Assembly (NCBI GenBank): GCA_015680685.1
Contig: MNCI01003374.1
Location: 124,001 to 188,000 of the forward strand
Source of the DNA: Gnetum montanum
Taxonomy: Eukaryota; Streptophyta; Gnetopsida; Gnetales; Gnetaceae
Direction: 5' to 3'
DNA length: 64,000 nt
Shown piece by piece: positions 44,592-56,116 of the stretch. How positions within the stretch are numbered: position 1 is the stretch's first letter; each line of letters opens with the position of its first letter. The notes beneath the pieces are model-generated. The model saw only the letters and a list, made by a program, of their open reading frames with translations, was not told the origin of the DNA and made no database searches. A program made the translations under genes and the position numbers.

Positions 44592-45522
44592 TGATGAATT
44601 TTCATTATGTCATGTTGATGGGGCCCCATCGACATAACCCCATCTACATGATGTTGCCTCATTGATGGGGCCACATTGACGTAGCATTTGCTACATCTAT
44701 GGGGCCCCGTCAATGTAGCTCTTGAATAGAGTCTATAAATACATGCTCATTAGCCATGTTTATGGGATACTTGGTGATAGTTGTAGCAAAGCTCTTGTAG
44801 TTTTGTCATTTGAAAGTTAGAATATTTCTCTAAGTGCCCACAGCAGGAGTAAGAAAGTGTATAGGTCTTTATTCAAGCACTATTGTACCTGAACACACTA
44901 GTGTGAATACCAATAAAGATGAGCCTTTTGATCAAACCTTGCAACACCTGGAATAGATTAATGATTCATTTGTGCATTTATTGTTTTCATTAATCATGCA
45001 ATTAATTAAGATAAATTAGATTTCAAATGATTAGTTAATTAATTAAGCCAAATAGATTAAACACATAAGTATGACCACTTCGAGTGTAAACATGTGTTCG
45101 CTTGGTAATCCTAGTAGAGTTATTACTTAGTTCGCCTGGTAGCATAACGCTTGGTAACCTTAGTAGTGGATATGTGGGTTCAAGATGTGTATAGAAAGTT
45201 AGACCAGATGCTTATGTTAGAACTAGTTAGAGATTAGTTAATTAGTTAAATTAATTTAGTTATTAAATTACTTCATTTCTCTATTTTAAGTACTAGGAAC
45301 ATAAAACATAAAATAATAAAAATCATATGCCTCAATTACACTTAATCATACCATGTGCATCAAAAGTGTAATTGAGAAGACAATGAATGACTATTAGGGA
45401 AAAGTTCACTTCCTAGAAGAATAGTGTACCAAAAGACATAGAGTTTGCCGAATTTGATCGGATTGCACATGAACACTTCGTGATTTGTATGGTTGGATGT
45501 AGGGGTACCTTGACTGCTCACA
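44592..45522 (+). repeat. 3' LTR of element 1
   Basis: 931 bp. U3 repeats (CATTGATGGGGCCACATTGA), TATAAATA at 44734-44741 and the GCTTGGTAA repeat cluster at 45099-45170 all align with the 5' LTR. It ends TGCTCACA followed by the CCTTG duplication. The two LTRs have clearly diverged, so the insertion is old. Confidence 0.9.
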
Positions 45523-45527
45523 CCTTG

Positions 45528-46903
45528 CTTCTGAAATTCTTTAGAAATTTACTGTAGTAGCTTGGTAACTTGAAAGAATCAAGTATCCTACCAAATATAA
45601 TCCAAGTTATCAATAAATAAAGATGTTAATCCATCTTTGGTAGTCATTTTAACATAATTTGTGAACTAAAGTTTTGATGAATACCATTCATGAGCATCAC
45701 CTATTTCTAAATTCAAAAATTCAACTTATCTATTGATGAGTCAAAGTAGGTGTAATATACATGAGCTAATGGAATGGTAGGATTAATTGACGAAAACATC
45801 ATGTTCAAATCTAACTCCTGATCAAAAGGATTTTTCATACATCCATATTTCAAGAATTGATGAACATCCATATTTCAAGGATGAATGGTACTAGGTTAGA
45901 ATTAGTATAAGATAAAAATAGCTTATTCTTTAGCTTTTCTTAATCTAATTGGCTCTATAAGATACTTGATAAATTATAACATCTAAACATGTTAGATTAG
46001 TGATCAAATATGTATTGACTACACATACACACTTTCTTAACGACAACATCCTTAATACCAATACTATGAAAACATAACTTTGAAACCTTGATTGTTCTTT
46101 CCTACCCATGATTTGGAGATTTGGAATTTTGAAAATCATGTCTTCTAAATTGCATTCAAACCTTTTTACTAACTTGAACATGAATTTTTTTGTAGAATAT
46201 TACATAACCATTTATGTTGTGGTTCTTATAGTAGGCTAGTCTATATGGTTCAAAAGAGGAAACATTATAAGAACCTTTTTACTATGTTTTAATATCATAA
46301 CTTTCTTTAATTAGGTTAGAATTGGTACATAAATTCCCATGGTAGGACCTCTTATAGAAAAAGAAAATCAACATTCAAGCTTTATAATTTTGTAAGGATA
46401 CTTAGGTATTAGTACATGTGCTAGTAAAAGGCCTAAGATAGACATGTAGGATGTTGCCTTTTATTACCTAAAGTCCTTGTAAGCATATTGTATGTTATTT
46501 TCATACATATTCATGAGTTCTATCTTGAATCATTCTCCTTCACGAATATCATATCCCTTGTTGAAACATAGTTATGATTCTTCATGATGGTTGATTTTTG
46601 CTTGATGTGTCTTAATGCTTATTAAATTAGGTATAATTCTCATTTCATTGTTATTTTATAAATTGATTCTTTAACCACTCTATATAATGGTTTATCTTCT
46701 ACTATTTATGAGATTACTACCCTTTTTAGAACATTAACTTTGAGAATGTGAAAGATTACAAACTAGGGATCACTAACCTAGGTTTTGTTTTACAGCTCAT
46801 TTACCTAGTATTTGAGTCTCTATATGGGAAGGGTATGCATCTAAATTCCCCTTCATAGGATTGAATACTATTTAAATATTGGTTATTTATAGGTTTTCCT
46901 TCT
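45528..46903. other. Spacer between elements 1 and 2, no gene seen
   Basis: About 1.4 kb of AT-rich sequence with only short chance ORFs. Confidence 0.6.
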
Positions 46904-47733
46904 TGATGAGTCAACAAAATTTTCCTGTGTTGACAAGATCCTGTCGATAGGCTCCTGTCACTGCGATTGCGTCAATGCATGGTTTGCCATGTTGACGCAT
47001 ATGCATCAACGTAGTGTTTGTTTTTGCTTATAAACATGCATGCATCCACTACATTTATAACATCCAAACATTAGTTGCTAGTGGAAATCTTACATTTTTA
47101 TCTTCTCAGAGATAGAATATTTTCTAAGTGCCTATAGTAGGAGTGAGAAGTGTACAGAGCATTGATGTACTTGAGTACCTCAGTGTGAACGGAAATAAAG
47201 ATGAGCTTTCTTCATAAACCTTGTAGCACTTGGATTTAGCTTAATGTTTAATTCATGAATTTATTATTCATGATATTTACTTTAATGAATTTGATTAATT
47301 ACTTAATTTTAGATAAATAACACACATAAGTACAACCACTTCAAGCATACATTAATGCTTGGTAAACCTAGTAGCACCTAATGCTTGATAACCTAGTAGC
47401 ATTGCAACGTGTTCAGGATGTGTATGGAAAGTGGAAGTACATTAGTTAAGTATTAGTTATTTATTAGGTTAATTAAACATTTCATTACTTTATCTTTAGC
47501 ACTTAGGTGAATTAGTGAAAAACAAAAAATGATAATATTCATCTGCCGTAGTTACACTTAATCATAACTTTACACTTCATAAGTGAAAATGAGAAGACAA
47601 TGATCACATACATTAGATTTACTACTTAGTCTCAGTGTACTTAGAGAGCTAAATTCTATGGAATTTGATCGAATCACTTATAGAATGCTAGTGATTTATA
47701 TGATTGGGTGTAGGGATTACTGGTTGCTCATCA
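46904..47733 (+). repeat. 5' LTR of element 2
   Basis: 830 bp from TGATGAGTC to TTGCTCATCA. It has U3 words such as GTTGACAAGATCCTGTCGAT and CATCAACGTAG, TATAAACA at about 47029-47036, and the repeats AATGCTTGGTAAACCTAGTAG / AATGCTTGATAACCTAGTAG at 47353-47405. It is homologous to the LTRs of element 1. Confidence 0.82.
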
Positions 47734-47754
47734 TTGATGCCATTGCTGGGGACT
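47734..47754 (+). other. Primer-binding site of element 2
   Basis: The 21 bases from the LTR end contain TGATGCCATTGCTGGGGACT, matching the tRNA-Asp-type site of element 1 at most positions. Confidence 0.7.
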
Positions 47755-47883
47755 TTAGTTAGCTACATGCACTAGCTAGGAGTTAGTAAAATTATATAAT
47801 GACATTATAATGAACCCAAAAATCAATATCATTAAAGAAATAATAATAACAACAAGAGTACACTATTTTTCTTTCGATCTAAT

Positions 47884-49810
47884 ATGGCTTCTTCTCATAG
47901 GGGAGATTCTTTGTCACCATATGAAGGTGGTTCCAATCACCAAAGGTGTGAAGGGTCAAAACCACATGTGCCGTAGCAATGTAGAGTGCTCTATACTCAT
48001 CTAGATGAGTATGTTCTATACTTTACCTTCATCTTGCACTAGGATGAATAGTTTTGGTGGAGGGACATGGAGGATAACATTGTGTTGCCACCTAATCAAT
48101 TAGTTCCTATGATGCTGCTTCACACTCTCATTATATTGGACATTGTAGGCCTCAATGTAGATTACATTATGTAGGACCATGACTATTGGGATTATCATCC
48201 CACTAAGACACAATAGAAGAAAGATTGGTAGTAGGAGGTTTGCTATGAGTCATCAAAGGGAAAATGGTTCACAAAACTCTTGTTCCTACTTAACCAAAAG
48301 GAAGGAGAGGATCCCTTCTTAGGGGGTTCTCACAACACTGACTCTCCTCCCCTTTTCTTTGATGAGGGGACCCTTAACTAGAATTTGTAGTCAACTATAA
48401 ACAACCTTGGTTTAGGGAAGAATGAATCCCATGACCATGGGGGTTCCAAAGAAGGGAGTCAAGGCAGGAGAATGGAAAAGCACCACGATCAACATAAACA
48501 TGGTGATTATGGCCATGACCAATGAAGAGGGAGTAGTAAACACCATTCTGGTGCTAGTCCTCCTTCCTCTTTGCCTTCAATGTTATCATGTTCTTCCTCC
48601 TCTAGCTTCAACCAAAGTCGCAAAGAATGAGATCATGATGCAAGTGATTGACAAGACAAAGATGATTGTAGGGCCTGCTAGACCAGTATAGATCAAGGGT
48701 GTGGGCAATCAAGGGAGGTCCATCATCATGAACAAAGGGACAGTAGGGGACATCATAGGCATCATGGTTATCACAGGGGTTATGACTATGATGAGCCTTT
48801 GCTTGCATTGAGAAATATGTTAAACATTGTAGAGGTCATGAGAATTCCAATAAGATATGTGAAAGATAGTAGAATCAAATGATTGGACATGAACAATATT
48901 CCCATGTTTAAAGGGGGATGCAATTTTGATCCACAAAATCATCTCCAAGCCTTTCATGATGTTTGTGCCTTATAGAATGTTGAAAATATATGGCAAAAAT
49001 TGAAAATTTTCCCTAGGATACTCATTAAGGAGGTTGAAAGTTGGTATTGGTCCTTAAAACTGAAATCAATTAGATGATGGAGTAAGATACTTGAACTCTT
49101 CAATGACAAGTATCAAACATACTCTTGAGTGTCTAATCTAAGGAAATAGATTTAAGGGTGGAGATAAGGAACACATGAATCCTTGGATGTGGACATTGGT
49201 AGATATTACTCTTTGTTGCATAGAAGCCCAAGTCATGGATTTTCTCAAAGGGAGTAGCTTCGCCATATCATAGATGGGTTTAGAATAGAAACAAGGAGAA
49301 ATCTTGGGATTTATGCCCAAGGAGGACTTTCAAAACTAAAAGCTCATCAAATCCAAAGGTTGATCGAGCAAGTGGCCAAAGAAGGAGACAAGTTGAAAAA
49401 AAGGAAAGGTGCAAAGGGGTACAATAAGGATCCTTCCATCCGAAAAAAGAAGGTTTGATTTTGTGACATCTAGGAGAAGGCATCACTTGATGAAGTGGTG
49501 CAATGTAGGACCTTGTCAATACAAAAATCTATTTTGGAAATATTGGCTAAGGTAGATAAAATGTGGGATTCTTTGGATGAGAAGTTCCAAACTACCCTTA
49601 GAATTGTTGAAGAGTCCATAGAACAAGGTAGTGGTCATGATTGAAGGAGAATGAAGGAAGTTGAATGTGTTCATCAAAGGGATATGGGCAAAGTGACTGC
49701 TATTAAAGAGGTTGCACAATCTGAAATAGATGATGATGGTAGGTGTGACATCTACAAATGTAAACATCCTAAGGGATGTTGCCCTATTGTGTCACACTTG
49801 TAGGAGTCTA
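47884..49810 (+). pseudogene. Gag of element 2
   Basis: It starts at ATG 47884 with MASSHRGDSLSPYEGG; element 1 keeps only LSSSHKCDD at this place. Further matches: YVLYFTFILH, LRNMLNIVEVMRIPIRYVKD, NFDPQNHLQAFHDV and VESWYWSLKLKS. Many stops. The N-terminal region is not one I recognise from known gag families. Confidence 0.7.
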
Positions 49811-50519
49811 GTGTACATGTTAAATATTAGATTGGTAAGAAGGAAAGAACCCAGGAGGTTACCTTACCCTCAAGGCAACTACAGGTAGTCTACCAACAAC
49901 AAGCCTAATATCCAAGTGGAGCTCCACCCCAACCATGAGTAGTACTAGTAATGGTAGCACTCACAGTCATGGGGGATGCCACCACCAAGGTAGTAGTACC
50001 CTTACCAGTAACCAGATCCATATGGGTACTATTTTTAGCAATTGATTTCTCTACGTGATGCTTCCAATCATGCCTCTTTCCAATACCACTACTACCCTAC
50101 TGGGTATTACAGAGCTTAATCTCCAAGAGGAGAATCTCCATTTACTTATTATTCTCCTCATATTTTTGCACTTGTACCTTTACCCTTAACTTAATTGCCA
50201 TCAGCTCCATCTATGCAGGGTGAAATTCTAATCCAACCACAGTAAAGAAATGCCACAAGGGTTGTTAACTTACAGTTAGCTTTCTAGCCAAGTGGTTTAG
50301 AAAATAAGGCACAAAAAATACATTTTTTTGAACCAGAAATCCTTCTAAGCCCTCACAGACACTTGTAGCTAATGACCTTGCTTTTCCCTCATCCTTTGCA
50401 ACCCCATTCGAGATCCCTTCAAATCAAACACCTCCTAAGGCCCACACTGTAATGTTGATCCAAGTAATCACCAATTAATTATAGGCTAGGAACCTTCCTA
50501 GGAAAAGATATGACCTTGG

Positions 50520-50955
50520 GAGTTCTCTAATCTACTTGCAAATTGTTGGGAATAAGCCATGCATGAATCTTCTAGACTCAAGTTCTGGTGTGAATTTGAT
50601 TTCCCATGAAATGTATAAAGCTTGGAACCTACCTCCTCTTAAGAAGAACAACATTCATCTTGAGTTGGTAGATCAATCCATCACTATTCCCTTTGGATTG
50701 GTAAAGGACATTATGACTACTATTTATGGATGGTCATATCCTGCTAATTTCCTAATGATTAGAGTTGACAACTACAAGGGGAACTTCCCAATCATCATGG
50801 GAAGGGCTTGGCTAAGTACAATAGATGCATGGCTGGGAATTAGAGACCTCTTCTTGAAAATTTTCAAGGAAAATGATTTTGGAAAGATCGAGAGGAATTG
50901 CATTCCATGCATTACGTATAGTGATATAGGATGCCACTACATGCAGAAATTATGA
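50520..50955 (+). pseudogene. Aspartic protease of element 2
   Basis: A 139-codon open reading (50536-50955), preceded in frame by LGSSLIYLQIVGNKPCMN, contains LLDSSSGVNLISHEMYKAW, LELVDQSITIPFGLVKDIMT and NFPIIMGRAWLSTIDAWLG. The catalytic DSG has become DSS. It is the best-preserved ORF of the three elements. Confidence 0.8.
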
Positions 50956-51409
50956 TATGTGAAAAGCACAACAATCACAACATGTAGGCAGTGTACAAAT
51001 GTCATAGAGATCCAAAGGTGCCTTTACGCAATAACCAAAAAATAGAAGGACACCCAGTGGATGATTGTTAAACTGGAAAGTAGCTCAACCCTATGCATGG
51101 AACAAACTAAGAGCCTTACAAGTGCCTACATCGAAGGCATGGATGAGATGGAGAAAATCCATAGCCAACTCTCTAATGAACCAGATGAAACTAATTGGGG
51201 AGAGTTAGAAATCCCTAAAAGTTTTAGACATGAGCCCCTTAAGTTAAGAACTCTACCGGTTGAAATGAAATATGTTTTCTTGAAAAATGACAACCCAATT
51301 ATTATCAATGCCAACCTTACTTCTACATAGAAAAAGAAGGTATTGGAGGTGGTCAACAAATGGCTAACAGCCTTTGTTTGATCATATCCTAAACTCATTG
51401 GAATTAATC

Positions 51410-52110
51410 CTAGAATATGCCAACACCACATCTACAGATATCCTTCCATTAAACCAAAGAGGCAGCTGCAGCGGTGGTTGAACTTTAAATTGAAGCATAT
51501 CATGAAAGAGGAGATTGAAAAACTCCTCAAGTTGGGGTTCATCTATCCCATTGTACATAGAAACTAGGTTAGTCCACTTGTGATAATGCCAAAGAAAGAT
51601 GGTAAATGGAGGATCTGCATCGATCTCAGGCTGTTGAACATGGCAACATACAATGATTATTTTCTATTGCCATTTATGGACCTAGTGTTGGATACCATTT
51701 CTAGGCATTAATACTACAGCTTTTTGAATGGTTATAGTGGTTATAACCAAATTTAGATTTCCCTAGCAGATCAAGCCAAAACAACATTCATGAGTCCTTA
51801 GGGGACTTTCACATATAGAAAGATGCCATTTAGCTTATGCAATGTCCCTGCCACATTCCAATGCCTTATCCTGAGCATTTTCCAATAGTAGATTTGTAGC
51901 AGGGTGGAAGTCTTCATGAATAACTTTTTCACCTATGGGGCTACATTTGAGAAAGCCTTGGATCATCTTGAGAAAGTGCTAAAAAGGTGCATAGAGATAA
52001 ACCTTAAGATCAATTGGTAGAAAATCCACTTGATGGTCCATGAAGGCATTGTGTTGGGGCATAGAATTCAAGAAAGGAATCAAGGTGGACCTTGAAAAAA
52101 TAAGGGTCAT
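51410..52110 (+). pseudogene. Reverse transcriptase of element 2
   Basis: EEIEKLLKLGFIYPIV, DGKWRICIDLRLLNMATYND, YYSFLNGYSGYNQI, GTFTYRKMPFSLCNVPATFQ and VEVFMNNFFTYGATFEKALD. The catalytic MDD is MNN, and the Asp of the FLDGYSGY motif is Asn, so the enzyme could not work even without the stops. Confidence 0.85.
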
Positions 52111-52129
52111 GCAAGGAATTACTAGACAG

Positions 52130-52750
52130 CTAGAAATAGTTAAAGATATGAGGTTATTCCTTACTCACACTAGCTTCTACTGACAATTCATTAAGAATTT
52201 GTCTAAGATTACCAGATCATTGGTGGAGTTGACAAAGAAGAATGCTTTGTTTGTTTGGACTATGGAATGCGATTGTGAATTCCAGTAACTCAAGCAGAAG
52301 CTCATAGAAACTCCAATTCTATAAGCACATAATTGGTTTAGGCCCTTCCACATCATGAAAGATGCATCCAATTATGCCTTGGGAGTTATGCTCCATAGTT
52401 GGACAATTAGAAACATCCTTACTAAATTCACTATGCAAGTAGAAGCATTATAGATGCATAGCTAAACTACACCACAATGGAGAAAGAATTGATGGTAGTG
52501 GCATTTACCTTGGAAAAATTTAGGCACTATGTACTTGGGTACAAGGTGTTTGTGCACATAAAGCACAGTGTAATCTAGTTCCTAATGAATAAGTCAATGG
52601 TGAGTTCCCATCTTATATAGTGGTTGGTGATCTTATGGGAATTTGATCTCATGATGGTAGATTAAAAGGAAATCGAGAATGTCATTGTTGATCACTTGTC
52701 TTGGTCGAGATGGGACAACAAAGAGGAGGAGAGCCCACTTTCAGATTAGT
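52130..52750 (+). pseudogene. RNase H of element 2
   Basis: KDASNYALGVML (catalytic Asp), LNYTTMEKELMVVAFTLEKF (catalytic Glu) and RHYVLGYKVFVHIKHS lead to the tether EFDLMMVD and VIVDHLSW. The family DH(S/A) near the end is KHS. Several stops. Confidence 0.8.
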
Positions 52751-52789
52751 TTCCTGATAAACTCTACTTTGTTGAGGCTATAACTAAAT

Positions 52790-54080
52790 AAGTTCCCATT
52801 GAACCTAACTAGTACAATGGCATTCTCACCTATCTTCTCACTTAGGAGATGCTTGAAGAGTGGGGCAATAAGAAGAAATAACAGTTTCTTCATAAGGTCA
52901 AACACTTCATGGAAATCAATAAATACCTTTACAAGGTGTGTGTTGATGACATGGTTCAATGGTATGTACTTGATGCTAATCAACTACACATGCTCCAAGA
53001 TGCTCATGGACGTCCTTGTGGGGGCCATTATGCTGGGAGGTCCATGAACATTAAGATCCTCATGGTAGGATATTATTGGCCAATAGTTTTTAGGGATTCT
53101 CACCACTTTGTTTGCTCCTGTGAATGCTATCATTGTGATGGTGGAATGATTGCTAGTATGGAGGGACCTCAACAATGGATCCAACCACTGGATCCCTTTG
53201 CATTGACTCTATGGATCCTATTACTCCCATGTCAAATGAAAAGGCATACATCATAGTCGTTGGTGACTATTGTATGAAATGGGTAGAAGTTGCAGTTGTC
53301 ATTGATTGCACATCTTCCATAGCTACTTAGTTTGTACAACAATATGTTGTAAATAGGTTTGGGGTGCCACATGCAATTATTTTTGATAATAGAACTCATT
53401 TTACAAGAACTACCTTTCGGAAGCTCATGTAATGCTTGGGGGTTGAACATAAATTAACAACATCTTACCACCCCAAGCCAATGGTCAATCATAGGTTACA
53501 AATAGGAAAATAACAAAAATACTAACCCAAACCATTAGGAAATATAGGAGGGAGTATAGTAGAAAGCTCAACGATGCCCTTTGGGCCTATCGCTCCACTT
53601 GGAAACTTCTTATTAGCTACTCTTCCTATGAGCTTGTGTATGGGAAATTACCAACACTTCCAATCCAAACAAAACTTTGTACACTATCAATAGCCTATGG
53701 CTTGACCTTGACCTAAGTCTAGCACAAAAAAAAAAATACTAATGAATCTTAATTTGCTAGATGAGAATCAATTGGTAGCCCTGTCATCTAATGAAGTGCA
53801 CAAGGAATTTAACAAGCCATGACATGATCTTGGAATCAAGAAAGTAAAATTTAAACCAAGAGATAGGATCCTATATTGGAATCCCACACATGTGCCATAA
53901 AGAACAAAGCTTCAAAAGATATGGAAGGGGTCATATATTATCTATAAAACCTTTTCCTTTTGGGTCATGTTAATATACAAACCTAAAAGTCTAAATATAA
54001 AGTTACTAGTCAACATGTAACAAATAAAGCCCTTCCATGAACCCAAAAGAGCCAGTGATCAAAACACCTCAATGGATGGA
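52790..54080 (+). pseudogene. Integrase of element 2
   Basis: The zinc finger is almost intact: DAHGRPCGGHYAGRSMNIKI ... HHFVCSCECYHCDG. The core reads VVGDYCMKWVEVAVVIDCTS, QYVVNRFGVPHAIIFDNRTH (second catalytic Asp) and LTTSYHP. KVKFKPRDRILYWNP and LWK-like end segments follow. Broken by stops. Confidence 0.8.
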
Positions 54081-55572
54081 CATGAACACTAAATTTTTTG
54101 GACTTCTTCCTTCCAACTCAGTCATTGGAGAGGTGGCCATCCATGCTGATCAAATATGTGGCTCGCTGGTTTTTTCATTTTTTGTTTTACATCATTTTAG
54201 CACAATTTCCCTTTCTTAAATATTTTACAACTTCTTTTATATTTTACTTTAATTGGGTTGGATTTCTTTTATGCTTTTCTTATGTTTTGTTTTTCTTCTT
54301 TATTGTTGCTAGGACTATGTAAAATTGCAGTTATTAATTGATGGTGGTTTGTACTATAATGTTATTTGATTCTTAATGTATGGATTCCATCTTTGAATTT
54401 TGGTGTTGATATCTAATACATGATTTCTTTTTCATGATAATAGGCAATGATCACACATCATCCATCCATCCACGAAACTCTATGGTGTTTCCTTGTTTTG
54501 GAAATATGTGGTCCCTTATTAAATAAAACTTTTAAAAGAACTTGTGATCTTGGTAGTTTCCAAACTTAGGAAGGATCAAATGGATAGAAAAGGGTGTGAA
54601 TTTAAAGGGATTTGATGCTCTTTGTACTTACCTACCCTCTTGGGTGCACGAGTGTTTTCATGGATTTCTCACCATTCCATCGTTGAGAAATAACAAGAAG
54701 TTAAGTCTTTGCATGATGTGGTTCCCATCCAAAAACTCAAAATAATAATAATAATAATGGGAATTCAAAGCACAACCTATAGATGAAATAATGGGCTACA
54801 ACAATTGGTTATGAGACTACAATAACATGTTACCCATGCCTGAAGATTCCCTTTAAGTAAGGCTCATCTCACTTCTTGCTTCTCTTCTCTTCTCTTCTAG
54901 GAATGGTGATTGATCCATGGGGATGCTCTTGTGCCTTGAGGGAGTGGACTAGTCTTAGAGTATTGAAGCAAAGTCACTAAAAGTGGTTGGTTTTTTATTC
55001 AGAATAAGGATGGGTGTTATCAAGTCATGTTAACCACAAAAAATCCACAAGGGACTTCATGTGATGATGATATGGGACTCCATTTCACTCTTCACCTCAT
55101 CCATCTATGCTTTCCATATCTCACCTCACTACCTCTTTTCATGTTTTGTTTAATGTTTGAGTTTGATGCATCAAAGTTCTTCAATAGTTTCTTTGGTGAT
55201 TTTGTCCTTAACTAACCATGACCATGAATCACCCATGGGGCTCATGGACTCTTTAGTTTGAAGGCATGAAAGGGCATTAAGGGCATGAGCTTTCTATGGG
55301 TAGGACCCACTTGCACACCCCTTAGTTCCTCATCCTTTAGGCATTTTTGTATTCAAATCTTTTGTGCTCAACTTTGGTTATGTCCAATTGTGCACTCCTT
55401 CATGGCATTTCTCTAATCATTCTCCCAATTAAATCTCCTTTTTTATGAAATATCTAGCCCTCTTCATGCATTTCATTGTGTTATAGGCTACTTGGACTTC
55501 CTTTGGACTCTAATTTTATGTAAAAAATCCTTGTTTATCCCTTTTTTTTGAAAGTTAAAAAGTCTATTTTTT
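54081..55572 (+). other. Non-coding stretch between integrase and third ORF, element 2
   Basis: T-rich, no supported ORF. It aligns piecewise with 39541-41090 of element 1. Confidence 0.6.
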
Positions 55573-55818
55573 GGCCACATTGATAGGATCCCATTGACAT
55601 AGTTGGATGCATCAACATGATCTCATTGACAGGATTCCATTAACATAGGGAAAAATTTCTATAAATAATGCCCAACACTTAGCAAATTTTTTTCATTTTC
55701 TCTTAAATAGAAAAGAATTTTTTGCAATTTTTAGAGCCCAAAACCTTCCAAAGCCCATATATTTCCAATTTCTTGTTTGATTAACCTTGTTTTTTGTTCC
55801 TATAACTACTAGAGGTGA
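55573..55818 (+). promoter_or_regulatory. Putative internal promoter and 5' splice site of element 2
   Basis: U3-like words (CATTGATAGGATCCCATTGA, CATCAACATGATCTCATTGA) precede TATAAATA at 55660-55667. The donor-like AGAG/GTGAGC is at 55814/55815. The layout equals that of element 1. Confidence 0.5.
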
Positions 55819-56116
55819 GCTTTACATCATGGAGGCAACAAGCCTTAGGTCTTTAATGAAAAATTCTTGAAGTTTTTTCTAACTCCCACAAGGTTTAACT
55901 AATAAAATAATATTAAAATAACTAATTTAAGAGGGTTAAGCCTTTCCAACAAACTTTGGTAGATATTAAAATGAAACAATAATAAAATAATATTAAAACA
56001 ATCAAACCTACCTGATCATAACTTAGCCCAAGTGTAACTAATTCAAAGAGATAAGGTACTCAAGTATTATAAAGTTATATACCAAATGGAAATCCTTGAT
56101 CATGTTGTGATTACAG
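55815..56116 (+). other. Putative leader intron before the third ORF, element 2
   Basis: 302 bp from GTGAGC to the acceptor GATTACAG, directly followed by ATG at 56117. Confidence 0.5.

Larger units (their letters stand above)
32362..45522 (+). mobile_element. Athila-like Ty3/gypsy element 1, structurally complete, 13.2 kb
   Basis: Both LTRs start TGATGAATT and end in CA. The 5-bp target-site duplication CCTTG is present at 32357-32361 and 45523-45527. A primer-binding site resembling the tRNA-Asp type used by Athila/Tat elements follows the 5' LTR. The order is gag, protease, reverse transcriptase, RNase H, integrase, a non-coding stretch with an internal TATA box, a third ORF, then a G-rich tract before the 3' LTR. 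All ORFs are interrupted by stops. FMDDFSTYG in the reverse transcriptase and the post-integrase ORF fit the Athila group. Confidence 0.92.
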
